Below are positions 45,524 to 54,389 of a DNA stretch of 64,000 nt, piece after piece. The notes under the pieces were generated by a model. The model saw only the letters and a list, made by a program, of their open reading frames with translations, did not search any database and had not been told where the DNA came from. Source of the stretch: Rhizobium sp. ICMP 5592 (lineage in GTDB: Bacteria > Pseudomonadota > Alphaproteobacteria > Rhizobiales > Rhizobiaceae); the NCBI RefSeq assembly GCF_009498525.1, contig NZ_QSNT01000001.1:487032-551031 (forward strand), in the 5' to 3' direction. The stretch's first letter is position 1. Every line of letters begins with the position of its first letter. Position numbers and translations under genes: made by a program.

Positions 45524-46561
45524 CTAGCGCATGACCTTTGCCCAGGTCTCCGAGAATTCGGCCTGCTTTTGGTTCATGAAGCTCCAGTCCCATGTCAGGA
45601 TCTTGTCCATCGCCTCGCCGGAGATCGGCACGTCCTTTTGCAGGTCGGCCGGCACCACCACCTTGGAATTGGTGGGCGAGACGAAAAACTGCTTCATGAG
45701 CGGTATCTGCCCCTCCGGAGAAAGCAGGAAGTCGGCATATTGGTAGGCGAGTTCCTTTTCCGGGGCGTGGGCAAGAATATTCAGCGTCTGGTCGAACATC
45801 AGCATGCCCTCCTCGGGCACGACGACATCGATCGGCAGCCCCTGGGATCGCAGGCGCGCCACTTCGCCGAAATCGAAAGGTGCAACCACGAATTCACCTG
45901 CCGCAATGCCCGTCGACAGATTGAAATCCGCCTGTATGACCGGGCCGAGCTTTTCCAGCGCCTTGAAGCCGGCATCGATGTCATACTGATCCTTGCCGAA
46001 GATCTTCGATGCCAGCATCAGCTCCATCTTGCCGGCCGTATTGGCGAAATTGTAGAGGCCGATGCGACCCTTGAATTCCGGGTTTTCCCAAAGGTCCTTC
46101 CATCCCTTTGGCGGGGTTTTGACCATATCGGTGCGGTAGGCGATGCCGATCGGCGAAACCATCGCCACGGCGCCCCAACCATCCGTCTTCTTCGCAAGGG
46201 GGTAGAGATCGTTGTAATTCGACAGTTTCGTCAGGTCGAGCTTCTCGAAGAAACCCTCTTTGCGCAGGCTGGAGGCGAAGGCCTCGTTGGTCATCAGGAT
46301 CGAATAGGGAGGGTTTTGAGCGCCGGCCGCGCGCAGGTTGGCGCTCCAGACGCGACCGTTGCCGGCATCAAGGGTCACCGCGGCACCGCTCTTTGCCGTG
46401 AATGCAGGTGCCAGCGTCGAGCGCCAGAATTGTTCCCAGGCGCCCCCGAGCGTTGGCACCACGAGCGTCTTGCTTTGCGCGCGCGCAGGAAGGCTGATCA
46501 TGCTTGCTGCGGCAAGGCCGCCCATTCCGGCAAGAAGTTGCCGCCTGTTCATGTTCATCAT
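45524..46561 (-). CDS. PotD-like ABC transporter substrate-binding protein, Tat-type signal
   Basis: The 345-residue protein starts MMNMNRRQLLAGMGGLAAAS, a twin-arginine-like signal peptide ending at ARA. The mature part is a PotD/iron-family solute-binding fold: TLVVPTLGGAWEQFWRSTLA, then LYPLAKKTDGWGAVAMVSPI and ELAYQYADFLLSPEGQ. I used the ATG at 46561 because of the signal peptide and the GGGGAA site; upstream frame adds unrelated residues. It lies between the oxygenase and ATPase genes, so transporter and enzymes share one transcript. Confidence 0.88.
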   Translation of the reverse strand: MMNMNRRQLLAGMGGLAAASMISLPARAQSKTLVVPTLGGAWEQFWRSTLAPAFTAKSGAAVTLDAGNGRVWSANLRAAGAQNPPYSILMTNEAFASSLRKEGFFEKLDLTKLSNYNDLYPLAKKTDGWGAVAMVSPIGIAYRTDMVKTPPKGWKDLWENPEFKGRIGLYNFANTAGKMELMLASKIFGKDQYDIDAGFKALEKLGPVIQADFNLSTGIAAGEFVVAPFDFGEVARLRSQGLPIDVVVPEEGMLMFDQTLNILAHAPEKELAYQYADFLLSPEGQIPLMKQFFVSPTNSKVVVPADLQKDVPISGEAMDKILTWDWSFMNQKQAEFSETWAKVMR

Positions 46562-46629
46562 CTCGGTTCCCCTTGTTATGCTGCGTGTCGATGGTGCTGG
46601 TGCGGCAGGCGATGTTTCGCTTCTTGCGC

Positions 46630-47595
46630 TCAGGACTTGCTGAAGGCCTGGCTTGTCTTCAGCGCGATATAGTCTCCGTAGGTAATCGGCGTGTATTTCG
46701 CCGGCGCCTTTGCCGCAAAGGGCGGCAGGCATTCGATGAGCGTCTCTTTCGACGGATTGACAAAGAAAGGAATGGATTGACGCCGTGTCGTTCCCCTGAA
46801 GTTGCCCGGCGGATTGGCAACCCGATGCGGCGTCGAGAGCCATTCGTCATTGGTCCAGCGCATGAAGGCATCGGCGATATTGACGACATAGGCGCCTTCG
46901 ACGTTCGGCGCATCCAGCCATTCGCCGTCGCGCCTGCGGACCTGCAGCCCTCCCGGCGATGCTTCCGAGCGCAGAATGGTCATGAAGCCGTAATCGGTAT
47001 GGACGCCTGCGCGCAACTGGCCGGGCAGCGGGCTTTCCTGTTGTTCCGGATAGTTGATGACGCGGAGTGCCGAAAGGTGGTCGGCGAACACCGGCTCGAA
47101 GTAATCGGGAGCAAGCCCGATCGCCTGGCAGAATGCGCGCCGCAGATGGCCTGCGAGCGTCTCCATCTCGGCAAAATAGGCGTTGAAGGCCGCCTGCAAT
47201 CCTTCTGGAACCGTAGGCCAGGCGTCACCCGGAAGGCGCGGCCCGAAATTCAGGCTTTCCTTGTAGTCACCCGGCGTCTTGATCCCGAGCGTGGCGCTCA
47301 GCGCCTCGTCTGCGATGGGAGAGAAAGCGACGCCCCCCTTTAGCGAGGTCCCCCGGCCTTGTTGCTTCTTCCACTCCTGCGGTTCATCGAAGAAATCGCG
47401 GGCAAGATTGTAAAGCTGCGCGGTCGCTTCCGTTGAGACGCCATGTCCGGTGATCAGGAAGAAGCCGGTTTCGCGGCAGGCAGTCTCGATCGTCTTGACG
47501 ACGGCATCGGCACCGTTGGTCCGATGGATGAAAGGCGAGATATCTATGACCGGAATGCTGTCCATATCCTGCCTTGAGGATGGGGCCGTCTGCAT
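46630..47595 (-). CDS. 2-oxoglutarate/Fe(II)-dependent oxygenase (isopenicillin N synthase family)
   Basis: The product has 321 residues. The N-terminal DIOX_N segment is IPVIDISPFIHRTNGADAVV and FFLITGHGVS. The iron ligands appear in AGVHTDYGFMTILRSE (His-x-Asp) and in the later His of WLSTPHRVANPPG. A RQSIPFFVNPS segment supplies the Arg-x-Ser that binds 2-oxoglutarate. Such enzymes hydroxylate, desaturate or close rings on small molecules. It lies between the hydratase and binding-protein genes. A hydroxylation step on the imported compound is plausible. Confidence 0.87.
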   Translation of the reverse strand: MQTAPSSRQDMDSIPVIDISPFIHRTNGADAVVKTIETACRETGFFLITGHGVSTEATAQLYNLARDFFDEPQEWKKQQGRGTSLKGGVAFSPIADEALSATLGIKTPGDYKESLNFGPRLPGDAWPTVPEGLQAAFNAYFAEMETLAGHLRRAFCQAIGLAPDYFEPVFADHLSALRVINYPEQQESPLPGQLRAGVHTDYGFMTILRSEASPGGLQVRRRDGEWLDAPNVEGAYVVNIADAFMRWTNDEWLSTPHRVANPPGNFRGTTRRQSIPFFVNPSKETLIECLPPFAAKAPAKYTPITYGDYIALKTSQAFSKS

Positions 47596-47658
47596 TGTCT
47601 GATCCTTTCCGGAATGAACATAGCCGCGTTGTCGCCACGCCAGCCAAGAGAGATGATG

Positions 47659-48480
47659 TCAGTCGAGCCCCTTGAAGGGTGCGTCGCGAAATTCGAGATA
47701 TTCCTTCAGCGACATCTTCTGGAGATTGCGCATCCATTCCTGTCCGTCCTTGCTGACATGGAGGGCGGCGATGGCGTGCACGTTGTAGTCGAAGGATGTC
47801 ATCAGGCCGGCGGCGATCTGCTGGTTGTTGATGGACGACTTGGCGAATTTGATCGCCGGAACCGGCATGCGTGCCAGCTTGCGCGCCAAGTTCTCGGTCT
47901 TCTGCTTGAGCTGATCGGCCGGCACGATCTTGTTGATCAGATGCATCCGCAGCGCCTCTTCCGCATCCACCAGATCGCCCGTGTACATCAGCCAGCGGAC
48001 GTCGCGGGTGGCCAGCAGCCATGGCATGAAAAGGGCAGGCGGACCGGAGTTGTGCCGGACTTCCGGCTCGCCGAACTTGGCATTGTCGGCGGCGATCGCA
48101 AGATCGCATGACATGACGAGTTCGAGCGCGCCGGCAAGCGCATAGCCGTTCACCGCGGCGATGACGGGGATCGGCGCCTTCCAGATATTCAGAAGCGCCT
48201 GGGCATTTTCCGACATGTCGGCATGCCAGTCCTCGATACTGACATCATAGTCTGCGCCTTGCAGGTCATAGCCGGCCGAAAACGCACGGCCGGCACCCGT
48301 GATCACCAGCGCGTTGACGTCCTTGTCGGCAACAGCAAGGGCGACGGCACGGTCGATTTCGCGCACCGTCGTCTTGTTCATCGCATTGAGCTTGTCCGGC
48401 CGATTGATGGTGATCGTCGCGAACTTGTCCTGTTCATCCTTGTCGTAGAGAATCGTCTCGAAGCTCTCGGTCATGCTCAT
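47659..48480 (-). CDS. Enoyl-CoA hydratase/isomerase family protein
   Basis: The 273-residue product is of the crotonase superfamily: ATITINRPDKLNAMNKTTVR, the first oxyanion-hole segment GRAFSAGYDLQGAD, and the second VNGYALAGALELVMSCDLAI. It acts on an acyl-CoA thioester. Its ATG overlaps the ferredoxin oxidoreductase stop by four bases, so it probably uses the acyl-CoA (possibly aryl-acetyl-CoA) made by that enzyme or a later product. Hydratase, isomerase or hydrolase action cannot be separated here. Confidence 0.86.
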   Translation of the reverse strand: MSMTESFETILYDKDEQDKFATITINRPDKLNAMNKTTVREIDRAVALAVADKDVNALVITGAGRAFSAGYDLQGADYDVSIEDWHADMSENAQALLNIWKAPIPVIAAVNGYALAGALELVMSCDLAIAADNAKFGEPEVRHNSGPPALFMPWLLATRDVRWLMYTGDLVDAEEALRMHLINKIVPADQLKQKTENLARKLARMPVPAIKFAKSSINNQQIAAGLMTSFDYNVHAIAALHVSKDGQEWMRNLQKMSLKEYLEFRDAPFKGLD

Positions 48481-51400
48481 ATGCTTTTCCTCTTTACGCT
48501 TGGGTCAGCCGGTTGCGATGCAGTGCTCGATGCCTGCATCAACAGGGCCGCCTTGTTCTTTTCGAAACGCTCTATCGATGCGGATTTGACGGGGCCAAAG
48601 CCCTTGATCTGATCGGGGAGTTGGGCGAGTGCGATGGCGCGCTGCCGGTTTTCCGGGGACAGGTTTGCCGCGAGATCCGTGATCAGTGCTGTGTAGTCGG
48701 CGACCAGCTTGCGCTCCATGCGTCGCTCGTGTGTGTAGCCGAACGGGTCAAGTGGCGTGCCGCGAAGGAAGCGCATTTTCTCCAGTACGGAGAATGCCGG
48801 CGAGATGAGCTTGCGGCTGACGGCAATCTTTGCCGGGTTGCCGGTGCGCTTGTCGATCTTTCGGGAAAAGAGCGGCGGCGCGAGATGGTGCTTGATCTCG
48901 AAATCGCCTTCGAACTGCGCGGCGATCTTGTCCTTGAAGCTCCGGTCGTTGTGAAGCCGGGCCACTTCATACTCGTCCTTATAGGCCATCAGCTTGAAGG
49001 CGTTGCGCGCCACGGCTTCGGAAAAATCCTCTCCGAGCTTCGCTCTGGCCTCGGCATTGCGGGCGGTCGTCACCAGCTTGCGGTATTTGTCGGCATAGGC
49101 GGTGCTCTGATAGTGCGTCAGGAACTCGATGCGCTTGGCGACAATCTCGTCCAGCGTCTGCTTGGCCGGCGACTCGTCCAGGTCGATTACGACGGCCTGT
49201 TTGACAGCCTCCGGATCGACCACCGAGCGACGGCCCCAGCCAAAGGCTGCGCGGTTCATCGCAATGCCCGTGCCATTGAGTTCGATCGCCGCATCGATTG
49301 CCTCAAGGCTGATTGGCACAAGACCGCATTGCCAGGCGTGGCCAAGCAGGAACATGTTTGCCGCAATCGCGTCGCCCATCAGCGCCGCCCCCAGTTTCGT
49401 CGCGGCAATAAGGCTGATGGCGTTGTCACCGGCCGCTTTGCGCAATGCTTTCAACGTCGCTTCCTGGCGAAAGTCGATCGCGGTGTTCTGCACGAACGAG
49501 GCCGTCGGCGCGAAATGATCGTCGAGAACGGCCCTGGTCCGGCCGGCAGCGAAGGTGGACAGGGCGTTCTGCGCTGCTGACACGACGATATCGAAGCCGA
49601 GGACCAGATCGCTTTCACCCGGCCCGATGCGGACGGAGGTGATCTGCTCTCGCGTCCTTGCGACCCGCAGATGCGAAATGACCGCCCCATTTTTCTGGGC
49701 AAGACCGGTCTGGTCGAGCGTTTGTACGGCGAGGCCGTCAATGTGCGCGGCCATCGACAATATCGCGCTGACGGTGATGACGCCGGTGCCGCCGATGCCG
49801 GCGAGCAGCATGTTGTAAGGTCGGTCGGTGATCGGTCGGAGGGTCGGAAGGGGGAGGTCGTCGAAACTTGCCTTGCCTGCCTTTGGCGCCGGCTTGCGGA
49901 TGGTCCCGCCCTCGACAGTGACGAAGCTCGGACAGAAGCCTTTTATGCAGGAAAGATCGGTGTTGCAGCTCGACTGGTTGATCCGCCGTTTGCGGCCAAA
50001 CTCCGTTTCCTGGGGTTCGATGGAGATGCAATTGGAAACCGCGGAACAGTCGCCGCAACCCTCGCAGACGAGTTCGTTGATGAAGGCGCGCTTGTCGGAA
50101 ACGGCCAAAGCGCCGCGCTTGCGTCGGCGCCGTTTTTCCGCAGCGCAGACCTGATCGTAGACGAGGACGGTAACGCCCGGCAGCTCGCGCAGTTCGCGTT
50201 GCACAGCGTCCAGTTCGTCGCGGTGGTTGACGGTAACGCCGCGCGGCAGATTGCCTTGCCAGATCTCCGGGCGCTCGGCGACGACGGCGACCCGCGCCGC
50301 GCCTTCGGCCAGCATCTGCCCGACAATGCCGGGAACGGAGACTTCGCCATCATGCTTCTGGCCGCCGGTCATGGCGACGGCATCGTTATAGAGGATCTTG
50401 TAGGTGGCGTTGACCTTGGCAGCAATCGCCGCGCGGATCGCAAGCAGCCCGGAGTGGAAATAGGTGCCGTCACCCATGTTGACGAAGATATGCTCCTCGT
50501 CGGTGAATTGGGAAAGGCCGATCCACGAGCCGCCTTCGCCGCCCATCTGAGTAAAGGTTGAAGTGTTGCGTTCTTCCAGCCCGATCACCATCATATGACA
50601 GCCGATGCCGGTCGACGCGCGGCTCCCCTCTGGCAGTCGCGTGGAAATGCTGTGCGGACAGCCTGAACAGAAATAGGGGTCGCGTTTCAGCGCCGGCGTT
50701 TCCACAGCACTTGTCGCGAGGATGGCCTCGATTTCGCGCGATCTGGCCAGCAGATCGGTATGATCCGCACCGATGACCGAGACAATCGCCTTCGCGACGG
50801 CAACGGCGTTGATCTCGCCGGCCGCGGACAAGAGCGGTCTGCCATCCACGCCGAATTTGCCGTAGACCCTTGGGCGCCGGTCGGAGGCCATGTTGAAAAG
50901 CTGAGCCTTGATCTGGTCTTCGATGACCGCGCGCTTTTCCTCGACCACCAGCAGGGTTTCGACGCCGGAGGCGAACCGTTGCAGGCCCTCCGGTTCGATC
51001 GGCCAGACCATGCCGATCTTGTAAAGCCGGATGCCGAGTTCGCCGGCCCGGCGCTCGTCGATGCCAAGGCTTGCCAGCGCTCCCATCAGGTCGAGCCATG
51101 ACTTCCCGGTCGAGACGATGCCGAGCCTCGCTTTGCCGGCGGTGCCGCCCCAGATTGTTCTGTCGATGCCGTTTTGACGGGCGAAGGCGTGTATCGCCTC
51201 CATCTTGTTTTCCAGCCGCCGCTCCATCGCATGCGGGCCATCCGGCCATCGCAATGAGAGGCCGCCATGACCCTCGGGATAGACGATGGCGGGTCGGTCG
51301 GGATCGAGCTCGACCGTCGCCGTGCACTCGACGATTTCCGTCTGGCATTTGAAGCCGACCCAGGCGCCGGAATAGCGGCTGAGCGCCCAGCCGAGCAATC

Positions 51401-51995
51401 CATAGTCGATATATTCTCCGACGCCGGCCGGCGACAGCAGCGGCACCATGGCGGAGATCAGATTGTGCTCGCTCTGGTGCGGCAGCGTCGACGAAACGGC
51501 ACCGTGATCGTCTCCGACGAGCAGCAGAACGCCGCCGTTCGGATTGGTGCCGACGGCGTTGGCGTGGCGGATCACGTCCATGCTGCGATCGACGCCAGGT
51601 CCCTTGCCGTACCACATGGCGAAGACGCCATCATATCGGGCGCCGGGAAACATCGCCGTCTGCTGCGTGCCCCAGACGGCGGTGGCAGCCATGTCTTCAT
51701 TAAGGCCCGGCTGGAAGCGGATGTGATGGTCGTCCAGATACTTCTTCGCGCGCGCCATTTCACGGTCGAAACTGGCAAGCGGCGAGCCGCGATATCCGGA
51801 GACATAGCCGGCGGTATTCAGCCCGCGCGCAAGGTCGCGTTGACGCTGGATCATCGGCAGGCGAACGAGCGCCTGCGTGCCGGAAACGAGGATGCTCCCC
51901 CGATCGAGCCTATAGCGGTCATCGAGGCTGGGTGCCGTCGCTGCGGAGGCCAGGGGCCGATCTTCGGGGTGGGCTGCGACGGGCAGAATGGACAT
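48477..51995 (-). CDS. Indolepyruvate ferredoxin oxidoreductase, single-chain (IorA-IorB fusion type)
   Basis: This 1172-residue enzyme oxidatively decarboxylates aryl- or alkyl-pyruvates to acyl-CoA. The N-terminal pyrimidine-binding region (TAGYVSGYRGSPLASFDREM) is followed by the TPP region (NMGDGTYFHSGLLAIRAA; YNDAVAMTGGQKHDGEVS), an iron-sulfur segment (CEGCGDCSAVSNC, then more Cys in SSCNTDLSCIKGFC), the gamma-type domain (GIGGTGVITVSAILSMAAHI) and a C-terminal domain. This fused form is common in aerobic proteobacteria. Its ATG directly abuts the TAA of the FAD dehydrogenase gene. Substrates could include indolepyruvate, phenylpyruvate or branched oxo acids. Confidence 0.93.
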   Translation of the reverse strand: MSILPVAAHPEDRPLASAATAPSLDDRYRLDRGSILVSGTQALVRLPMIQRQRDLARGLNTAGYVSGYRGSPLASFDREMARAKKYLDDHHIRFQPGLNEDMAATAVWGTQQTAMFPGARYDGVFAMWYGKGPGVDRSMDVIRHANAVGTNPNGGVLLLVGDDHGAVSSTLPHQSEHNLISAMVPLLSPAGVGEYIDYGLLGWALSRYSGAWVGFKCQTEIVECTATVELDPDRPAIVYPEGHGGLSLRWPDGPHAMERRLENKMEAIHAFARQNGIDRTIWGGTAGKARLGIVSTGKSWLDLMGALASLGIDERRAGELGIRLYKIGMVWPIEPEGLQRFASGVETLLVVEEKRAVIEDQIKAQLFNMASDRRPRVYGKFGVDGRPLLSAAGEINAVAVAKAIVSVIGADHTDLLARSREIEAILATSAVETPALKRDPYFCSGCPHSISTRLPEGSRASTGIGCHMMVIGLEERNTSTFTQMGGEGGSWIGLSQFTDEEHIFVNMGDGTYFHSGLLAIRAAIAAKVNATYKILYNDAVAMTGGQKHDGEVSVPGIVGQMLAEGAARVAVVAERPEIWQGNLPRGVTVNHRDELDAVQRELRELPGVTVLVYDQVCAAEKRRRRKRGALAVSDKRAFINELVCEGCGDCSAVSNCISIEPQETEFGRKRRINQSSCNTDLSCIKGFCPSFVTVEGGTIRKPAPKAGKASFDDLPLPTLRPITDRPYNMLLAGIGGTGVITVSAILSMAAHIDGLAVQTLDQTGLAQKNGAVISHLRVARTREQITSVRIGPGESDLVLGFDIVVSAAQNALSTFAAGRTRAVLDDHFAPTASFVQNTAIDFRQEATLKALRKAAGDNAISLIAATKLGAALMGDAIAANMFLLGHAWQCGLVPISLEAIDAAIELNGTGIAMNRAAFGWGRRSVVDPEAVKQAVVIDLDESPAKQTLDEIVAKRIEFLTHYQSTAYADKYRKLVTTARNAEARAKLGEDFSEAVARNAFKLMAYKDEYEVARLHNDRSFKDKIAAQFEGDFEIKHHLAPPLFSRKIDKRTGNPAKIAVSRKLISPAFSVLEKMRFLRGTPLDPFGYTHERRMERKLVADYTALITDLAANLSPENRQRAIALAQLPDQIKGFGPVKSASIERFEKNKAALLMQASSTASQPADPSVKRKSI

Positions 51996-53453
51996 TTATG
52001 CGCGCTCCCCCGGTGCCGTCGGTTCCATGTCGAAAACGCGGCCGGGATTGAGGATGTTATTGGGGTCGAACGCCGATTTGAGGCGGCGCATGGCGGCCAT
52101 CTCAGCCGGGCTTCGAACCAGCGGCAGCCATCTCTTCTTTTCAAGGCCAATGCCATGTTCGGCTGATATTGATCCGCCCTCGCCGGCGACACAGGCGAAG
52201 GTCGCGTCTGCGACGCGGTCATAGTGGTGTGTGCGAACCAGAAAATGCAGATTGCCGTCACCGAGATGGCCGAAGATGTAGATCGATGCGGCGGGATCGA
52301 CGGTCGCGATTTCGGCCGTAGCCCTGTCCAGGAACCGCTGCATCGCGGAAATGGGCAAGCTGACATCGAAGCCCGCGACATGATCCATGCTGAAAATGAA
52401 CTCGCTCGCCGCATCGCGCAAAGCCCAGATGGCATGATAGTCGCGCAGCGAGCGGGAAACCGCGACATCGCTGACGATGCCTTCCTCGTAACATTCCATC
52501 AGCGCGGCCGCGAAGCGATCCTCGTCGCCCGCTTCGTCCTGTCCCTGCATCTCGAGGAGCGAATACATTCCGGCACCCGCCGGCACGGGCGGCGGTGCTC
52601 CGGTGTGATTGAGAACGCCGGCATAAACAGTTGGGAAGATAACTTCGAAAGCGGAAAGGGAAGGCCCCAACCTCTGGCGCAGACGCCGCAAAAGTGTGAT
52701 TGCCGCACCGAGCGAGGGGAGGGCGCAGAATGCGTTTGCCAGTGACTGCGGCTTGGGATGAAGGCGCAGGCAGGCACGGGTTACGACACCAAGCGTGCCC
52801 TCACTTCCGATGAATATTTGGTTGAGATCGAAACCCGAATTGTCCTTCGAAAGACCCTTGAGGCTAGTCAGCACCGAGCCGTCCGCCAGCACAGCTTCCA
52901 GACCAAGAACCTGGGCGCGATACATGCCGTAGCGCAGGACACGAATGCCGCCGGCATTGGTGGCGATGTTGCCGCCGATGGTGGAGGTGCCGCGCGCACC
53001 GATATCCACGCCGAACATGAAGCCGTGGCTGGCTGCGGCCTCTTGAACGGCCTGCAGGGTCGCGCCGGCATGGGCGATCACAGTGCCGGCATCCTCGTTG
53101 ACGGGTTCGATTGCGCTCATGCGCTCCAGGGACAGCGCAACCTCGCCGGCCATGGGCCGCGCGGCGCCTGCAAGGCCGGTCCGTCCGCCTTGCACAACGA
53201 TAGGCTGGCGGAGGGCATCGCATGCGGAAAGAATGGCCGACACCGATGCGATATCCTTGGGGCGAAACAGGACGGACGGCCGCACGCCGCGCTCGTCCGT
53301 CGCGTCCGCGCAATAGGCGTCACCGACATGCGGACCTACGACGACAGCGTTCTTGTCCAGCCTGTCATGGAGGCGGGTCAACAGTTCCGAGAGCCGTAAA
53401 GACGGCGCAGATAAGGGATGAGCGGCGAGCGCCCGGTCGATCGATCCGCCCAT
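51996..53453 (-). CDS. FAD-linked 2-hydroxyacid dehydrogenase (GlcD/D-lactate dehydrogenase family)
   Basis: The product has 485 residues. The PCMH-type FAD domain has IVVQGGRTGLAGAARPMAGE, ARGTSTIGGNIATNAGGIRV and IFIGSEGTLGVVTRACLRLH. The C-terminal oxidase domain has IYIFGHLGDGNLHFLVR (metal His residues) and ISAEHGIGLEKKRWL. It oxidises a D-2-hydroxy acid to a 2-oxo acid. As first gene of the operon, it would feed the 2-oxo acid oxidoreductase encoded next, for example aryl-lactate to aryl-pyruvate to aryl-acetyl-CoA. That chain is inference from order and chemistry. Confidence 0.88.
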   Translation of the reverse strand: MGGSIDRALAAHPLSAPSLRLSELLTRLHDRLDKNAVVVGPHVGDAYCADATDERGVRPSVLFRPKDIASVSAILSACDALRQPIVVQGGRTGLAGAARPMAGEVALSLERMSAIEPVNEDAGTVIAHAGATLQAVQEAAASHGFMFGVDIGARGTSTIGGNIATNAGGIRVLRYGMYRAQVLGLEAVLADGSVLTSLKGLSKDNSGFDLNQIFIGSEGTLGVVTRACLRLHPKPQSLANAFCALPSLGAAITLLRRLRQRLGPSLSAFEVIFPTVYAGVLNHTGAPPPVPAGAGMYSLLEMQGQDEAGDEDRFAAALMECYEEGIVSDVAVSRSLRDYHAIWALRDAASEFIFSMDHVAGFDVSLPISAMQRFLDRATAEIATVDPAASIYIFGHLGDGNLHFLVRTHHYDRVADATFACVAGEGGSISAEHGIGLEKKRWLPLVRSPAEMAAMRRLKSAFDPNNILNPGRVFDMEPTAPGERA

Positions 53454-53585
53454 TCTGTTCCCCTGGTTATCTGGATCGAGGGCAGGTTATCGCCTATCTG
53501 ATATTTGTCAAACCTATATTTAAATACCTATAGCCTTTTCGATGAAGGCATGGCATCAATGTTTTCGAGCGAAGGATGGAGCTCT
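53454..53585. promoter_or_regulatory. Divergent promoter region with direct repeats
   Basis: Between the FAD dehydrogenase operon and the GntR-type gene the DNA is AT-rich. It holds two copies of ACCTATA (53512-53518 and 53526-53532) around the palindrome TATTTAAATA (53517-53526). These are candidate FadR-type sites or promoter elements. Promoter boxes could not be fixed. Confidence 0.35.
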
Positions 53586-54341
53586 ATGAATCTTAGATAT
53601 GACGAAGTGGTAAGATCCGGCATCGCCAAGCAGGTCGCCGAGAATATCAAGTCCGCGATCCTCGACGGGCGCCTGAAGATCGACGAGCGCTTGCCGACGG
53701 AAGAGGATCTTGCCCGGAGCTTCGGAATTTCGCGCCCAACGGTGCGCGAGGCATTGAAGCGTCTGGCGGCGCAAAACCTCATCCATTCACGTCGCGGCCC
53801 CCTCGGCGGCAATTTCGTGATGCGGCCCGATCCGGAAGGGCTGTCGAAAGCGATCACCGGCGCGGCGACACTCCTCGTCGGCATCGGCGCTTTCGATATC
53901 GATGAGATCATTGTCGCAAGGCTTGAGACGGAAACTATCTGCTGCCGGCTTGCCTGCGAAAACCGCAACGAAGAGGGATTGCAGGCCATGGCGGCCGAAA
54001 TCGCCTTGCAGCGGGATCAGGACATCAGCGACGAAGATTTCTGCGCTTCCGATGTGCGCTTCCATCGCGCCCTGGTCGACTCGACCGGCAACGGCCCCTT
54101 GAAGCTGATGATGTACATTGTGATTGAATCCTTCATTCCGATCACGAACATGATCGTCTTCAGGGTACGGGAGCGCCGCCAGGTCGTTGCCTTCCACCAG
54201 CGGATCCACGAAGCGCTGAGCAATCGCGATGTCGGCGAAGCGACGGCGGCGCTCACAAATCTCCTCGCCTATGTGCGTGACAGCTATAACGCCGCGCTCG
54301 ATGCGCGCAGCCGCCGGGCAAACGAGCAGGCGCAGTCCTGA
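53586..54341 (+). CDS. GntR-family (FadR-type) transcriptional regulator
   Basis: The 251-residue product has the GntR winged helix (LPTEEDLARSFGISRPTVRE; LIHSRRGPLGGNFVMRP) and an FCD ligand domain with DVRFHRALVDSTGN and the metal His near the end (VVAFHQRIHEALSNRD). FCD regulators usually sense carboxylic acids. I chose the ATG at 53586, preceded by GGAG; upstream starts at 53550 (ATG) and 53505 (TTG) are possible. It faces the eight-gene 2-hydroxyacid operon and probably represses it. Confidence 0.87.
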   Translation: MNLRYDEVVRSGIAKQVAENIKSAILDGRLKIDERLPTEEDLARSFGISRPTVREALKRLAAQNLIHSRRGPLGGNFVMRPDPEGLSKAITGAATLLVGIGAFDIDEIIVARLETETICCRLACENRNEEGLQAMAAEIALQRDQDISDEDFCASDVRFHRALVDSTGNGPLKLMMYIVIESFIPITNMIVFRVRERRQVVAFHQRIHEALSNRDVGEATAALTNLLAYVRDSYNAALDARSRRANEQAQS

Positions 54342-54389
54342 ACCCGGTCGGCTCACATCCTCGGAAGCATTGAAGTTCAAGGGAATTCC

